DNA from: Domibacillus sp. DTU_2020_1001157_1_SI_ALB_TIR_016
Lineage (GTDB): Bacteria; Bacillota; Bacilli; Bacillales; Domibacillaceae
Direction: 5' to 3'
Assembly (NCBI RefSeq): GCF_032341995.1
Contig: NZ_CP135439.1
Span: 1,612,001 to 1,676,000 of the forward strand
Length of the DNA stretch: 64,000 nucleotides
In this document: piece by piece, positions 33,130 to 43,141 of the stretch
Layout: each line of letters starts with the position of its first letter
How positions within the stretch are numbered: the stretch's first letter is position 1
Notes under the pieces: model-generated
What the model saw: the letters and a program-made list of their open reading frames with translations, nothing else
Told to the model about the DNA's origin: nothing
Databases searched by the model: none
Position numbers and translations under genes: made by a program

Positions 33130-34206
33130 GTGAATAAAGAACAATATATGAATCTTGCTCTTTCGCTCGCCGAAAGCGCGGCTTATCAAACATCACCAAA
33201 CCCTCCTGTGGGCGCAGTTGTCGTTAAAGACGGCCGAATTCTCGGAATGGGTGCTCATTTAAAAGCAGGAGAAGCTCATGCAGAAGTGAATGCGCTTATG
33301 CAGGCGGGTGATGCGGCACAGGGAGCAGATATTTATGTAACACTTGAACCGTGTGCTCATTTCGGCAAAACACCGCCTTGTGCAGATCTTATTATTCAAA
33401 AAGGTTTGCGCCGTGTGTTTATTGCTGCGGTTGACCCCAATCCGCTTGTAGGCGGCAAGGGTATTCAAAAGCTTCAGGAAGCTGGTATTGAAGTTGAAAC
33501 TGGCGTTTGTGAACAACGGGCACTTGAAGTATTAACACCATTTTTTCATTTTATCCAAACAAAACGGCCTTATGTGACGATTAAAACTGCTGTTACCGCC
33601 GACGGCAAAACGGCTGCCCATACCGGGCACAGCCGCTGGATCACAAGTGAAGCCGCCAGAGAAGACGTACACCTTCTCAGAAGCCGTCATGATGCCATCC
33701 TAACAGGTATCGGCACGGTCCTGCTTGACAACCCGCTCTTGACTTCCCGACTGCCCCAGGGAGGAAAAAACCCGATTCGAATTTTACTGGATACGCATTT
33801 GCGCGTTCCGCTTGATTTTCACATTGTTCAAAACAAAGAAGCAAAAACGATTATTTTCTGTGCGTCCGATGCCCAGACAAAAAAACAGCGTGCATTAGAA
33901 GATGAAGGGGTTACGGTGATCCGCCTGCCTCATATGTCAATTGATGCGGTGCTGGATGAGCTCGGCAAAATGAACATTATGACACTGTTTGTAGAAGCAG
34001 GTGCTGAAATGAACGCCTCCTTTTTAGACATCGGTGCGTTTAACCGGCTCATTATGTATATGGCGCCAAAACTGATCGGCGGCAAATCGGCTCCATCTTC
34101 TTTTGGAGGGTTGGGCGGATCGTCGATGGATGAAGCACTCGACCTTGCTTTTGTTTCAATGGAGCAAGTAGGGCCGGACTTGAAAATTGTCATGGAAAAA
34201 AGGTGA
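33130..34206 (+). CDS. ribD: Bifunctional pyrimidine deaminase/reductase RibD
   Basis: 358 residues from GTG 33130; the site AAGGAGG lies 12 bp upstream, whereas ATG 33118 touches it. The deaminase half shows the zinc motif HAEVNAL and PCAHFGKTPPC. The reductase half starts near residue 145 (PYVTIKTAVTADGKTA) and includes GIGTVLLDNP. Catalyses steps two and three of riboflavin synthesis. First gene of the rib operon under the FMN riboswitch. Confidence 0.95.
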   Translation: MNKEQYMNLALSLAESAAYQTSPNPPVGAVVVKDGRILGMGAHLKAGEAHAEVNALMQAGDAAQGADIYVTLEPCAHFGKTPPCADLIIQKGLRRVFIAAVDPNPLVGGKGIQKLQEAGIEVETGVCEQRALEVLTPFFHFIQTKRPYVTIKTAVTADGKTAAHTGHSRWITSEAAREDVHLLRSRHDAILTGIGTVLLDNPLLTSRLPQGGKNPIRILLDTHLRVPLDFHIVQNKEAKTIIFCASDAQTKKQRALEDEGVTVIRLPHMSIDAVLDELGKMNIMTLFVEAGAEMNASFLDIGAFNRLIMYMAPKLIGGKSAPSSFGGLGGSSMDEALDLAFVSMEQVGPDLKIVMEKR

Positions 34207-34210
34207 TCCT

Positions 34211-34855
34211 ATGTTTACAGGAATTATAGAAGAACTTGGCACAGTCGAACGAATTGTGCGCGGCGGCCGGTCGCTGCAGCTTACCATTGCCGCCAAAAAA
34301 GTGCTGGAGGACGTTCACCTTGGCGACAGTATTTCAGTCAGCGGTGTTTGTTTAACCGTTACGACTTTTACAAAAACTCACTTTACCGCCGATGTAATGC
34401 CTGAAACCTTTACATCTACCGCTCTTGCTGCTCTTACGCCGGGAGCGCGTGTGAATTTAGAGAGAGCGATGGCGGCCAATGGCCGGTTTGGCGGACATTT
34501 CGTCTCCGGACATGTGGATGGCGTCGGCCATATTGTTTCAAGAAAGCACGAAGAAAATGCCCTGTATGTGACGATCTCATATCCAGAAGAGCTGAGCCGC
34601 TACTTTTTGTATAAAGGCTCCGTCGCTCTGGATGGAACTTCTTTAACGCTTTTTGGGGTGACAGATGAAGGGATTACCGTATCTCTTATTCCGCACACAC
34701 AGGACGAGACCATTTTAGCTTCTAAAAGTGTGGGTGATCCGGTGAATATTGAGTGCGACATGCTCGCGAAATATGTCGGCAGTATGCTGGAGAAAAAAGA
34801 AGCGCCGAAACGCGGCGTTACGATGGATTTATTAAAAGAGAGCGGTTATTTGTAA
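34211..34855 (+). CDS. ribE: Riboflavin synthase alpha chain
   Basis: 214 residues from ATG 34211 (AAAAAGGTGATCCT upstream). Two homologous beta-barrel lumazine-binding domains start [12 protein letters not shown] and [13 protein letters not shown]. It dismutates two molecules of 6,7-dimethyl-8-ribityllumazine into riboflavin. Second gene of the operon. Confidence 0.95.
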   Translation: MFTGIIEELGTVERIVRGGRSLQLTIAAKKVLEDVHLGDSISVSGVCLTVTTFTKTHFTADVMPETFTSTALAALTPGARVNLERAMAANGRFGGHFVSGHVDGVGHIVSRKHEENALYVTISYPEELSRYFLYKGSVALDGTSLTLFGVTDEGITVSLIPHTQDETILASKSVGDPVNIECDMLAKYVGSMLEKKEAPKRGVTMDLLKESGYL

Positions 34856-34867
34856 GGAGGAATATCC

Positions 34868-36076
34868 ATGTTTTCGACAATTGAAGAAGCGATTGCGGAT
34901 TTAAAAGAAGGTAAAGTCATCATTGTAGTGGACGATGAAGACCGTGAAAACGAAGGCGACCTTGTCGGCATCGCCGAACTTGTGGACGGTGCCATGATTA
35001 ATTTTATGGCAAAAGAGGGCCGCGGCCTTATTTGTGTGCCGATTGAAGAACAACTTGCGAACCGGCTTCAATTCCACTCAATGGTGGAACGCAACACGGA
35101 CAGCCATGGGACGGCGTTTACAGTCAGTGTTGACCATATCAACACGACAACCGGCATCAGCGCTTTTGAACGGGCGGATACCGTAAAAGCGATGGTGGAC
35201 GATGCGTCTGTGCCGGCTGACTTTAAACGTCCGGGCCATATTTTCCCGCTGATTGCCAAATCAGGCGGTGTGCTGCGCAGAACCGGCCATACCGAAGCTG
35301 CCGTAGACCTTGCCAAGCTTGCCGGACACAAGCCGGCTGGTGTGATATGTGAAGTAATGAATGATGATGGAACGATGGCCCGCCTGCCGGAGCTTGAAGT
35401 GATGGCGGAAAAATTCGGCCTGAAAATGATCACGATTGAGCAGCTTGTTGCTTACCGCCGCGGTCGTGAAACGCTTGTCCGCCGCGAAGCGGATATTCAG
35501 CTTCCAACGGATTTTGGGCAGTTCCGCGCGGTTGGCTATGAGGAAGATTTAACAGGCCAGGATCATGTAGCTCTTGTAAAAGGAGATATTTCTGGTGATG
35601 AGCCGGTGCTTGTCCGTGTTCATTCAGAATGCCTGACAGGCGATATCTTCGGCTCACACCGCTGCGACTGCGGACCGCAGCTTCATGCTGCCCTTGCACA
35701 GATCGAAGAAGAAGGCCGCGGCGTGCTGCTTTATATGCGTCAGGAAGGCCGGGGTATCGGGCTGATTAACAAGCTGAAAGCATACGAGCTTCAGGAGCAG
35801 GGCTATGACACGGTCGAAGCAAACGTAAAACTCGGATTTAAAGACGATCTGCGTGATTACGGCATCGGCGCCCAGATTTTGCGTGACCTTGGCATTTCCA
35901 AAATGCGGCTGTTAACAAACAATCCGCGCAAAGTTACCGGCTTAAACGGATACGGTCTTGATATTGTCGAGCGTGTGCCGATTGAAATGCCGGCCAATGA
36001 TGCTAACCGCAGTTATTTAAAAACGAAAATCTCAAAGCTTGGCCATTTATTACATGTAGAAGAGGGGAATAAATAA
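34868..36076 (+). CDS. ribBA: Bifunctional DHBP synthase / GTP cyclohydrolase II RibBA
   Basis: 402 residues. The N-terminal half is 3,4-dihydroxy-2-butanone-4-phosphate synthase ([10 protein letters not shown] acidic loop, [14 protein letters not shown]). The C-terminal half from about 205 is GTP cyclohydrolase II with zinc cysteines in [17 protein letters not shown] and the [10 protein letters not shown] motif. AAGGAGGAATATCC precedes ATG 34868. It supplies both branches of riboflavin synthesis. Confidence 0.95.
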   Translation: MFSTIEEAIADLKEGKVIIVVDDEDRENEGDLVGIAELVDGAMINFMAKEGRGLICVPIEEQLANRLQFHSMVERNTDSHGTAFTVSVDHINTTTGISAFERADTVKAMVDDASVPADFKRPGHIFPLIAKSGGVLRRTGHTEAAVDLAKLAGHKPAGVICEVMNDDGTMARLPELEVMAEKFGLKMITIEQLVAYRRGRETLVRREADIQLPTDFGQFRAVGYEEDLTGQDHVALVKGDISGDEPVLVRVHSECLTGDIFGSHRCDCGPQLHAALAQIEEEGRGVLLYMRQEGRGIGLINKLKAYELQEQGYDTVEANVKLGFKDDLRDYGIGAQILRDLGISKMRLLTNNPRKVTGLNGYGLDIVERVPIEMPANDANRSYLKTKISKLGHLLHVEEGNK

Positions 36077-36546
36077 TGGGAAAAACATTTGAAGGACATT
36101 TAATTGGAGCAGGATTGAAAGTAGGCATCGTTGCCGGCCGTTTTAATGAATTTATTACAAGCAAACTTATCGCAGGAGCAGAAGATGGATTTATCCGCCA
36201 TGGCGTAGACGCAGACAACATTGATATCGCCTGGGTGCCGGGGGCATTTGAATTGCCGCTCGTTGCAAAAAAAATGGCGGAAAGCGGAAAATATGACGCT
36301 GTGATTACACTTGGTGCTGTTATTCGCGGAGCCACTGCTCACTTTGATTATGTCTGCAATGAAGCAGCAAAAGGAACTGCCCAGGCTGGCATGCAAACGG
36401 GAGTACCTGTCATCTTTGGACTTTTAACAACAGATACGATTGAGCAGGCGATTGAACGCGCTGGGACAAAAGCAGGCAATAAAGGCTGGGATTCAGCGAT
36501 GTCTGCTATTGAAATGGCGAACTTGCTCCGCTCATTTGACGCGTGA
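36076..36546 (+). CDS. ribH: 6,7-dimethyl-8-ribityllumazine synthase
   Basis: 156 residues; ATG overlaps the ribBA stop by one base. The signatures [20 protein letters not shown] and [19 protein letters not shown] identify lumazine synthase, which forms an icosahedral capsid in Bacillus. Last gene of the rib operon; a promoter for the next gene is embedded in its 3' end. Confidence 0.95.
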   Translation: MGKTFEGHLIGAGLKVGIVAGRFNEFITSKLIAGAEDGFIRHGVDADNIDIAWVPGAFELPLVAKKMAESGKYDAVITLGAVIRGATAHFDYVCNEAAKGTAQAGMQTGVPVIFGLLTTDTIEQAIERAGTKAGNKGWDSAMSAIEMANLLRSFDA

Positions 36547-36552
36547 TATAAT
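36523..36552 (+). promoter_or_regulatory. Promoter of the purine permease gene
   Basis: TTGCTC (36523-36528), 18-bp spacer, TATAAT (36547-36552), within and just after the end of ribH. The leader of about 80 nt that follows is GC-rich and can pair, but does not match the purine, preQ1 or guanidine riboswitch consensus known to me. Confidence 0.45.
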
Positions 36553-36635
36553 GGCTCTTGTGGCTGGCTGCCAGGCATTCGTCTGACAGCACAGCGGGTA
36601 GGGAGAGGGCGCTTTACAGTAAGCAGGTTTTAACA

Positions 36636-37853
36636 ATGAATGGAGGAATTTTTAAGCTTCGCGAGCACGGAACAACCTTCGCGAAGGAATGGTCTGCGGG
36701 TGTAACGGGTTTTTTAACCGTTATTTACATTATCGCAGTGAATGGGCTCATTTTATCTGAAGCGGGCATGCCATTTGAAGCTGCTGCTGCCGCAACAATC
36801 GTGTCAGCGGCTGTAGGATGCTTGATTATGGCGCTCTGGGCAAATGCCCCGATCATTATCGTGCCGGGCATGGGGATCAATGCCATGTTCACATATACGT
36901 TTGTCCAGGAGATGGGCATGACATGGCAGCAGGCACTTGGCGTTACTGTTACATCGGGTCTTTTATTTGCCGTCGTGACATTTACGCCGCTTGCCGCCAA
37001 GTTAAACAGCGTGGTGCCCGCATCTTTAAAAGAAGCAATTACGATTGGCCTCGGTTTATTTCTGATTGTGATCGGCGTCGAGAAAGCCGGATTTTCCTGG
37101 GCGGCTCTTCTGACGCTTCTTTTAGCGGTGATTCTTTATTGGCGCAAGGTGCCGGGAACGTTCATCTGGGTGATTGCAGCCGGAACCGGCATTGCCTGGC
37201 TGTTCGGCAGTCTCCCGGAGGCATCGGGCAGTGTTGGGATCAAAAGCTATGGGGAAGTATGGGGTGCCTGGGCGATTCAAGGTCTGTCCCCGTTTGTTTT
37301 TATACCAGCGGTTTTTTCGTTGACGATGGTGCTGCTGTTTGAAAACATCGGGCTTGTGCACGGGCATTTGAATTTGGCCCGGCAGCCGGAAAAATTCAAG
37401 CGTGCCATCCAGGCAAATGCTGCTTCTGTTGTGGCAAGCGGGCTGGCCGGATCAAGCGCGAATGTATCAGCTGTGGAAAGCGCAGCGCCTATTGCATCCG
37501 GCGGGCGGACAGGTTTAGTGCCGCTGACGGCTGGACTGCTGTTTCCGCTCGCTTTTATCGCAGCGCCATACTTAAATATGGTACCGGGTTCTGCGGTTGC
37601 CCCGATTTTGATCATTATCGGTACGCTGATGACGATGAACATCCGCCGCCTGCCCGTTTCAGACTGGACTGAATGGATTCCAGCCCTGGCGATTATCGCC
37701 ATCATACCGCTTACCTCAAGCATTGCAGATGGTATTGCGGCTGGCTTCATTTTGTATCCGATTTTAAAAGTGACCCGCGGGCGATTCCGCGAAGTGCCTG
37801 TTTCGATGTATATTATCGCGGTGCTTTTCCTAATGAATACAATTGTTCACTAA
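36636..37853 (+). CDS. NCS2 family purine permease (AzgA/PbuG type)
   Basis: 405 residues from ATG 36636 (the longer frame to 36558 would run through the promoter). About twelve helices. The start FKLREHGTTFAKEWSAGVTG followed by FLTVIYIIAVN, the PGMGINAMFTYTFV helix and LFENIGLVHG fit the guanine/hypoxanthine/adenine transporters PbuG/PbuO/AzgA. It takes up purine bases with protons. It follows the rib operon, whose precursor is GTP, but has its own promoter. Its terminator is duplicated by element copy B. Confidence 0.85.
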   Translation: MNGGIFKLREHGTTFAKEWSAGVTGFLTVIYIIAVNGLILSEAGMPFEAAAAATIVSAAVGCLIMALWANAPIIIVPGMGINAMFTYTFVQEMGMTWQQALGVTVTSGLLFAVVTFTPLAAKLNSVVPASLKEAITIGLGLFLIVIGVEKAGFSWAALLTLLLAVILYWRKVPGTFIWVIAAGTGIAWLFGSLPEASGSVGIKSYGEVWGAWAIQGLSPFVFIPAVFSLTMVLLFENIGLVHGHLNLARQPEKFKRAIQANAASVVASGLAGSSANVSAVESAAPIASGGRTGLVPLTAGLLFPLAFIAAPYLNMVPGSAVAPILIIIGTLMTMNIRRLPVSDWTEWIPALAIIAIIPLTSSIADGIAAGFILYPILKVTRGRFREVPVSMYIIAVLFLMNTIVH

Positions 37854-37855
37854 AA

Positions 37856-38056
37856 AAACCCGCCTCCTGCAGGCGGGTTTTCAGGCTGCCCGCAAACGCC
37901 CGCTTTCGGCGTCACTTGCCGGCTGCGAATGCTCATGACCCGAAAAAGGTCACTCCGCTGCCCAGCCGGCGGCGTTCCTGGAAAGACAAGCGTTTTCAAT
38001 CAGCCTGCTTTCTTACTTTGTCTACATTCTCAAACCCGCCTTCTGCAGGCGGGTTT
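37856..38056 (+). mobile_element. Terminator-nested 150-bp element, copy B
   Basis: Element at 37882-38031 (150 bp), plus orientation, between two 25-bp copies (24 identical) of the hairpin AAACCCGCC ... GGCGGGTTT (37856-37880 and 38032-38056). The left hairpin ends in four T before CAGGCTG; the right keeps six T. It lies between the purine permease and dapF. The internal pair GCCGGCTG/CAGCCGGC is complete here. Confidence 0.8.
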
Positions 38057-38155
38057 TTTCTTTTGTTAAAAATGGCACAAACCCTTTCGAAATGCAACAC
38101 CAATGGGTTCAAATCTGCTATACTAAACAACAAATCAGCTGTGAAAGAGGGAGTT

Positions 38156-39145
38156 ATGTTGGAGATTTCGTATATTAAAGGCCATGGGTCGGGAAATGAT
38201 TTTATTTTGATCGATGAGTGGACGAATGCATATACATTTACAGAAGAGAACCGCCGCGATCTCGCTTTAGCGCTTTGCGACCGGGAAAAGGGCATTGGAG
38301 CTGACGGAATTGTATTTGTAATGGAAAGCGCGCATGCCGATGCGAAAATGCGTATTTTTAACAGTGACGGTTCGGAAGCGTCCATGTGCGGCAACGGGCT
38401 GCGTTTGCATGGACGGTACGTGCTGGATAAACTTGGGGAAAATGAGATTATCGTTGAGACAAACAAAGCCGATCTTTATGTGAAGCGAGACGGCGATATT
38501 TATGAAGGCGTGCCGGCATACCGTGTTCAAATTTCACCGGTCCTGTTTAATCTTGCGGATCTGCCAATGACGATCGGAAAAGAACGTTTGTTTGATGAAA
38601 TGGTGCCTGAACTGTCTGATTCGATCCGGTTCTCTGCGCTCGCCGTACCGAACCCTCATTTAATTGTTGTGGCAGACCGGGAGCTTATTGCTTCAGATGA
38701 GCAAAAACGGATTTCAGAAATGCTGAACGGGAAAAACGACATTACGCCAGATGGTGTAAACGTCAGCTTTGTGTATCCAATCCAAAAAGGAGCGCTGTAT
38801 GTGCGGACGTTTGAGCGCGGCGTTGGCTTCACCAATGCATGCGGTACAGCGATGTCCGCTTCTACGCTGACCACATGCCAGCTCGGTTTAAACGACATGG
38901 AAGCGCCTATTGATGTATACAACAATGGGGGGAAAGTCCGCTGCGAAGTGCATGTGCATGAAGACGGACAATATTCTATTGATTTAATCGGAAACGGAAC
39001 GTATATGTTCGGGGGTACAATCAGCATTGATCTTGATACGCCGGCTCATTTTACCGTTCATAACCAGGAGGCGTTTGCTGAACAAAACGCCTATGAGCAA
39101 TTGCGCGAGGAAGTAGAAGCGTATCTGGCTTCAACCGTTTTTTAA
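38156..39145 (+). CDS. dapF: Diaminopimelate epimerase
   Basis: 329 residues from ATG 38156 (GAAAGAGGGAGTT upstream); the much longer open frame to 37673 runs through the mobile element and is not used. It epimerises LL- to meso-diaminopimelate for lysine and peptidoglycan. Substrate and catalytic motifs are GHGSGNDFILID, SMCGNGLR (first catalytic Cys) and FTNACGTAMSAS (second Cys). It is about 45 residues longer than the B. subtilis enzyme, mostly at the C-terminus. Confidence 0.9.
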   Translation: MLEISYIKGHGSGNDFILIDEWTNAYTFTEENRRDLALALCDREKGIGADGIVFVMESAHADAKMRIFNSDGSEASMCGNGLRLHGRYVLDKLGENEIIVETNKADLYVKRDGDIYEGVPAYRVQISPVLFNLADLPMTIGKERLFDEMVPELSDSIRFSALAVPNPHLIVVADRELIASDEQKRISEMLNGKNDITPDGVNVSFVYPIQKGALYVRTFERGVGFTNACGTAMSASTLTTCQLGLNDMEAPIDVYNNGGKVRCEVHVHEDGQYSIDLIGNGTYMFGGTISIDLDTPAHFTVHNQEAFAEQNAYEQLREEVEAYLASTVF

Positions 39146-39170
39146 TCCAGGAAGGTTTCCTGGATTTTTT
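39144..39170 (+). terminator. dapF terminator
   Basis: AATCCAGGAA-ggt-TTCCTGGATT followed by TTTT; includes the dapF stop. Confidence 0.8.
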
Positions 39171-39220
39171 GAACGGGCAAGGCGTTAAAAACCTTTACAG
39201 CTAAGAAAGGAAGATTGCGA

Positions 39221-39889
39221 TTGCAGCAAAAAAACTCGCGCGCCTACGCTTATTACGGCTCACTTGTGCTGTTTCTCGTCCTGTTTACGTGGGGATTTTT
39301 CGAAGTGGTCGAAGCCCTTCAAACGAATGAAGTGGCGGCGTTTGACACGAAAATCATTAACGAGGTACAGTCATGGATCAACGAAGGCCGGACAGCGCGG
39401 ATGATCTTTTTCACCAATCTTGGTTCCGTCCTATTTTTCAGTGTGGCAACCGGGGTTATTTCTCTTTTTCTCGTGATCCGCAGACGGTATGGATGGGCGC
39501 TGTTTTTTGTACTGGTAAATGGCCTTGGCGGCGCGTTTAATCATTTTTTAAAAGAGCTGTTTCAGCGTCAGCGGCCGGATATTCTGCCGTTAATTGAACA
39601 GGGCGGCTACAGCTTTCCAAGCGGTCATTCTATGGGATCTTTTATTTTTTACGGGGCGCTTTCTTTTATGCTGTTCCGGCTTGTACATGGAAAGTGGAAA
39701 AAAACCGTATCGGCGCTTGTGGCAGGCTCTATGATTTTTTTAATCGGCTTATCGCGCATTTATCTCGGTGTTCATTATCCAAGTGACGTAGCGGCCGGCT
39801 TCTCCATAGGTGCTGCCTGGCTGTTTTTTTGGATTATGCTGTTTCATTTTACTGAATATCGACTGGCCCGCCGGCTTTCTCCTCGTTGA
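39221..39889 (+). CDS. PAP2 superfamily membrane phosphatase
   Basis: 222 residues if begun at TTG 39221, which is eight bases after GAAAGGAAG; TTG 39215 is an alternative. Five to six helices. The three phosphatase signatures are FQRQRPD, the PSGHSMGS motif and SRIYLGVHYPSD with the nucleophilic histidine. Enzymes of this type dephosphorylate undecaprenyl pyrophosphate or phosphatidylglycerol phosphate at the membrane. A terminator overlaps its end. Confidence 0.85.
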   Translation: MQQKNSRAYAYYGSLVLFLVLFTWGFFEVVEALQTNEVAAFDTKIINEVQSWINEGRTARMIFFTNLGSVLFFSVATGVISLFLVIRRRYGWALFFVLVNGLGGAFNHFLKELFQRQRPDILPLIEQGGYSFPSGHSMGSFIFYGALSFMLFRLVHGKWKKTVSALVAGSMIFLIGLSRIYLGVHYPSDVAAGFSIGAAWLFFWIMLFHFTEYRLARRLSPR

Positions 39890-39905
39890 GAAAGCCGTTT
39901 TTTCG
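39878..39905 (+). terminator. Terminator of the PAP2 gene
   Basis: CGGCTTTCTC / GAGAAAGCCG stem followed by TTTTTT. Confidence 0.8.
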
Positions 39906-39990
39906 TTTATAAGAGCCAATCTTTTGGCTGAATGGGCCGAAAAATCGGCTGATACCCAGACAACTCCCTTTTATGTCAGCTTTTTCATTG

Positions 39991-40007
39991 TTGGCACAGT
40001 GCTTGCA
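39991..40007 (+). promoter_or_regulatory. Sigma-54 (-24/-12) promoter
   Basis: TTGGCAC-agtgc-TTGCA, with the invariant GG (39993-39994) and GC (40005-40006) at the correct 11-base distance. It lies 40 bp before the alcohol dehydrogenase start. Two short palindromes upstream, AGCCAATCTTTTGGCT (39914-39929) and GCCGAAAAATCGGC (39936-39949), could be binding sites for the activator. A sigma-54 activator is encoded 4 kb downstream. Confidence 0.75.
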
Positions 40008-40046
40008 ATAAAATAAACGAATGACCAATTAAAAGGAGGAATTAAC

Positions 40047-41111
40047 ATGAAAACAACAGCCGTAAATGAACCAAACCAGCAGCCTGGAGCAACAACAAAT
40101 ATGAAAGCAGCCGTCGTAAATGAATTTAAGCAGCAGCTCGAAGTAAAAGACGTACCCAAGCCCTCGCCAAAACGCAAAGAGGTGCTGGTTAAAATTGAAG
40201 CGTGCGGTGTATGTCATACCGACCTCCACGCAGCCCATGGTGACTGGCCGGTCAAGCCAAAGCTGCCGCTTATTCCAGGCCATGAAGGTGTAGGAATTAT
40301 CGAAGAAATTGGTGAAGGGGTCACCTCTTTAAGGACAGGAGACCGGGTCGGTATCCCCTGGCTGTTTTCCGCATGCGGCGAATGTGAGTACTGCCTGCAG
40401 GGACAAGAAACGCTTTGCCCTCATCAGGAAAATGGCGGCTATTCAGTTGATGGCGGCTATGCTGAATATTGTGTCGCACCAGCTGATTATGTAGCGAAAA
40501 TTCCAGATGGCCTCGATCCAGTTGAAGTAGCTCCTATCTTGTGTGCGGGCGTAACAACATACAAAGCATTAAAAGTATCAGGAGCAAAGCCAGGCGACTG
40601 GGTTGCGATTTACGGAATTGGCGGCCTCGGCCATATTGCGCTTCAATATGCGAAAGCAATGGGCTTTAACGTCATAGCCGTCGATATTGCAGATGAAAAG
40701 CTGGAACTCGCCCAAAGTTTAGGAGCGGATGAAGTAGTAAACGGTATGAACGAAGATCCTGCCGATGCCATACAGGAGAAAGTGGGCGGTGTACAGGCGG
40801 CCATCAGTGTAGCGGTGACGAAAAAAGCGTTTGAGCAGGCATACCGTTCTGTTAAACGCGGAGGCACACTTGTTGTCGTCGGCCTTCCAAATGATGAATT
40901 GCCAATTCCTATTTTCAATACCGTTTTAAACGGCGTATCTGTAAAAGGCTCCATTGTCGGAACACGACTCGATATGAAAGAAGCGCTGGAGTTTGCGGCA
41001 CGCGGTAAAGTAAAAGCGCAGGTGGAAACAGCGCCGCTTGATGAGATTAACACCGTATTCGATAAAATGACACAAGGAAAAATTAACGGTCGCATTGTGC
41101 TGACTTTGTAA
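40047..41111 (+). CDS. Zinc-dependent alcohol dehydrogenase
   Basis: 354 residues of the AdhA/AdhP class that interconverts primary alcohols and aldehydes with NAD. The catalytic zinc site is CGVCHTDLH and PGHEG; structural zinc cysteines are in [15 protein letters not shown]; the NAD site is [14 protein letters not shown] 40047 follows AAAAGGAGGAATTAAC. The first 18 residues are an imperfect duplicate of the next 18 ([12 protein letters not shown] against [12 protein letters not shown]), an oddity of this copy. It is preceded by a sigma-54 promoter. Confidence 0.9.
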   Translation: MKTTAVNEPNQQPGATTNMKAAVVNEFKQQLEVKDVPKPSPKRKEVLVKIEACGVCHTDLHAAHGDWPVKPKLPLIPGHEGVGIIEEIGEGVTSLRTGDRVGIPWLFSACGECEYCLQGQETLCPHQENGGYSVDGGYAEYCVAPADYVAKIPDGLDPVEVAPILCAGVTTYKALKVSGAKPGDWVAIYGIGGLGHIALQYAKAMGFNVIAVDIADEKLELAQSLGADEVVNGMNEDPADAIQEKVGGVQAAISVAVTKKAFEQAYRSVKRGGTLVVVGLPNDELPIPIFNTVLNGVSVKGSIVGTRLDMKEALEFAARGKVKAQVETAPLDEINTVFDKMTQGKINGRIVLTL

Positions 41112-41154
41112 GCGTCTCGGTTGACATTCAAGTTGGGAACCGTTATTTTGGAAA

Positions 41155-41173
41155 TGTAAGCGTTTTATATAAT
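41155..41173 (+). promoter_or_regulatory. Promoter -10 with cre-like site before the aldehyde dehydrogenase
   Basis: TATAAT at 41168-41173 is overlapped by TGTAAGCGTTTTAT (41155-41168), 12 of 14 cre positions. The -35 is unclear. No -24/-12 pattern is present here. Confidence 0.35.
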
Positions 41174-41203
41174 GGTTTCCATCATTCAAAGGGGGAAGGG
41201 TAT

Positions 41204-42721
41204 ATGATTTACGCAAATCCAGGGCAGGAAGGATCAAAGGTTACATTCAAGCAAAGATACGAGAATTATATTAATGGAGAGTGGACAGCGCCGCTCAGCG
41301 GCCAGTACTTTGAAAACATCACGCCTGTTACAGGTGAAGTATTTTGTGAAGTCGCCCGCTCTCAGGCTGAGGATATTGAGCTGGCTTTGGATGCCGCCCA
41401 TGCTGCAAAGGATGCGTGGGGGAAAACATCCGTCGCCGAGCGCGCCAACATTTTAAATAAAATTGCTGATCGTCTTGAAGAAAACTTGGAAACGCTGGCG
41501 GTTGCGGAAACGTGGGACAACGGAAAAGCGGTTCGTGAAACATTAAATGCCGATTTGCCGCTGGCCATTGACCACTTCCGTTACTTTGCCGGAGCAATCC
41601 GGGCTCAGGAAGGTTCCTTGTCACAAATCGACAATGACACCGTTGCGTATCATTTCCACGAGCCGCTTGGTGTAGTCGGGCAGATTATTCCGTGGAATTT
41701 TCCGCTCCTCATGGGGGTGTGGAAGCTTGCACCGGCTCTTGCTGCTGGAAACTGTGTAGTCTTAAAGCCGGCTGAACAGACTCCAGCGTCTATTCTTGTA
41801 TTTATGGAGCTGATTGAAGATCTGCTCCCGCCTGGAGTCGTAAACATTGTCAACGGCTTTGGACTTGAAGCCGGAAAACCACTGGCCTCGAACAAACGAA
41901 TTGCTAAAATTGCTTTTACCGGCGAGACCACAACCGGACGCTTGATTATGCAGTATGCATCGCAAAACTTGATTCCAGTTACGCTCGAACTCGGCGGGAA
42001 ATCACCGAATATTTTCTTTGAAGACATTATGGAAAAAGATGATGCGTTTTTAAACAAAGCGGTTGAAGGGTTTGTTATGTTTGCGCTCAATCAGGGAGAA
42101 GTGTGTACATGCCCATCCCGTGCGCTCGTTCATGAAAGCATTTATGATCAGTTTATGGAGCGGGTCATCAAGCGGGTGAATGAAATTAAAACAGGCAACC
42201 CGCTTGATACGGATACGATGATGGGGGCACAGGCTTCAAACGAGCAGATGGAAAAAATCCTTTCTTACCTGGATATCGGCAAGCAGGAAGGTGCTGAGTG
42301 CCTGGCAGGCGGTGAGCGAAACACGGTCGAAGGATTGGAAAACGGCTATTATATCAAACCGACTGTTTTTAAAGGCAGCAACAAAATGCGCATTTTCCAG
42401 GAAGAAATTTTTGGGCCTGTTGTATCGGTGACAACGTTTAAAGATGAAGCAGAGGCGCTTGAAATCGCCAATGATACATTGTACGGACTGGGTGCCGGCG
42501 TTTGGTCCCGCCATCAAAACCGGGCATACCGGTTTGGGAGAAACATTCAAGCGGGTCGCGTTTGGACAAACTGTTACCACCAGTACCCGGCACATGCGGC
42601 ATTCGGCGGCTACAAGATGTCCGGTATCGGCCGTGAAAATCATTTGATGATGCTGAATCATTACCAGCAGACGAAAAACCTGCTTGTCAGCTACTCAGAA
42701 GATGCCCTTGGATTCTTTTAA
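41204..42721 (+). CDS. NAD-dependent aldehyde dehydrogenase
   Basis: 505 residues. The Rossmann and active-site motifs are [33 protein letters not shown] (general base Glu) and [12 protein letters not shown] (nucleophilic Cys). The CTCPSR version is typical of acetaldehyde dehydrogenases that work beside alcohol dehydrogenases. It should oxidise the aldehyde made by the upstream enzyme to the acid. AAAGGGGGAAGGGTAT precedes ATG 41204. A DUF779 companion gene follows. Confidence 0.9.
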   Translation: MIYANPGQEGSKVTFKQRYENYINGEWTAPLSGQYFENITPVTGEVFCEVARSQAEDIELALDAAHAAKDAWGKTSVAERANILNKIADRLEENLETLAVAETWDNGKAVRETLNADLPLAIDHFRYFAGAIRAQEGSLSQIDNDTVAYHFHEPLGVVGQIIPWNFPLLMGVWKLAPALAAGNCVVLKPAEQTPASILVFMELIEDLLPPGVVNIVNGFGLEAGKPLASNKRIAKIAFTGETTTGRLIMQYASQNLIPVTLELGGKSPNIFFEDIMEKDDAFLNKAVEGFVMFALNQGEVCTCPSRALVHESIYDQFMERVIKRVNEIKTGNPLDTDTMMGAQASNEQMEKILSYLDIGKQEGAECLAGGERNTVEGLENGYYIKPTVFKGSNKMRIFQEEIFGPVVSVTTFKDEAEALEIANDTLYGLGAGVWSRHQNRAYRFGRNIQAGRVWTNCYHQYPAHAAFGGYKMSGIGRENHLMMLNHYQQTKNLLVSYSEDALGFF

Positions 42722-42728
42722 ATCAGAA

Positions 42729-42760
42729 AAGCGCTGCCGCTTTAGCGGCGGCGTTTCTTT
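42729..42760 (+). terminator. Terminator after the aldehyde dehydrogenase
   Basis: GCGCTGCCGC / GCGGCGGCGT hairpin then TTTCTTT. It may be leaky, since the DUF779 gene follows only 20 bp later. Confidence 0.6.
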
Positions 42761-42777
42761 CGTAGGAGGGGAACAGG

Positions 42778-43134
42778 ATGGTTGACCGTGTTACCGCAAC
42801 ACCGGCTGCTCTGGCGTTAATTGATCAATTGAGGGCAAAACACGGACCGCTTATGTTTCATCAGTCTGGCGGGTGCTGCGACGGCAGCTCGCCGATGTGC
42901 TACCCGGACGGAGAGTTTATAACGGGTGATGCGGATAAAAAGCTTGGTGAAATTGGCGGGGTACCCTTTTATATTAGTGAAGCCCAGTATGAATACTGGA
43001 AGCATACCCAGCTTATTATCGATGTTGTAGACGGGCGGGGAGGCATGTTTTCTCTTGAAGGACCGGAAGGAAAAAGATTTCTGACAAGGTCACGCGTATT
43101 TACAGAAGAAGAGAGACGTGAACTGAATCAATAA
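42778..43134 (+). CDS. DUF779 family protein
   Basis: 118 residues from ATG 42778 (GTAGGAGGGGAACAGG upstream). The cysteine motif SGGCCDGSSPMCY near residue 33 is the hallmark of DUF779, a family known mainly as the neighbour of aldehyde dehydrogenases. The three cysteines suggest a metal site. Function is not established; a role in maturing or supporting the dehydrogenase is inferred from this constant neighbourhood. Confidence 0.85.
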   Translation: MVDRVTATPAALALIDQLRAKHGPLMFHQSGGCCDGSSPMCYPDGEFITGDADKKLGEIGGVPFYISEAQYEYWKHTQLIIDVVDGRGGMFSLEGPEGKRFLTRSRVFTEEERRELNQ

Positions 43135-43141
43135 TTGAAGA

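Noticed and set aside
36558..36635. Longer start for the purine permease
   Set aside because: The extra residues are not hydrophobic or permease-like and begin a few bases after the -10 box; family members begin at the 36636 ATG.
36553..36635. Purine riboswitch upstream of the permease
   Set aside because: The conserved three-way junction bases and loop pairs are absent.
37673..38155. Open frame continuous with dapF, adding 161 residues upstream
   Set aside because: It runs through the end of the permease gene, a terminator and the mobile element; a good ribosome-binding site at 38156 gives the normal enzyme start.
41101..41203. Second sigma-54 promoter before the aldehyde dehydrogenase
   Set aside because: No GG-N10-GC pattern; a TATAAT with a cre-like overlap fits better.
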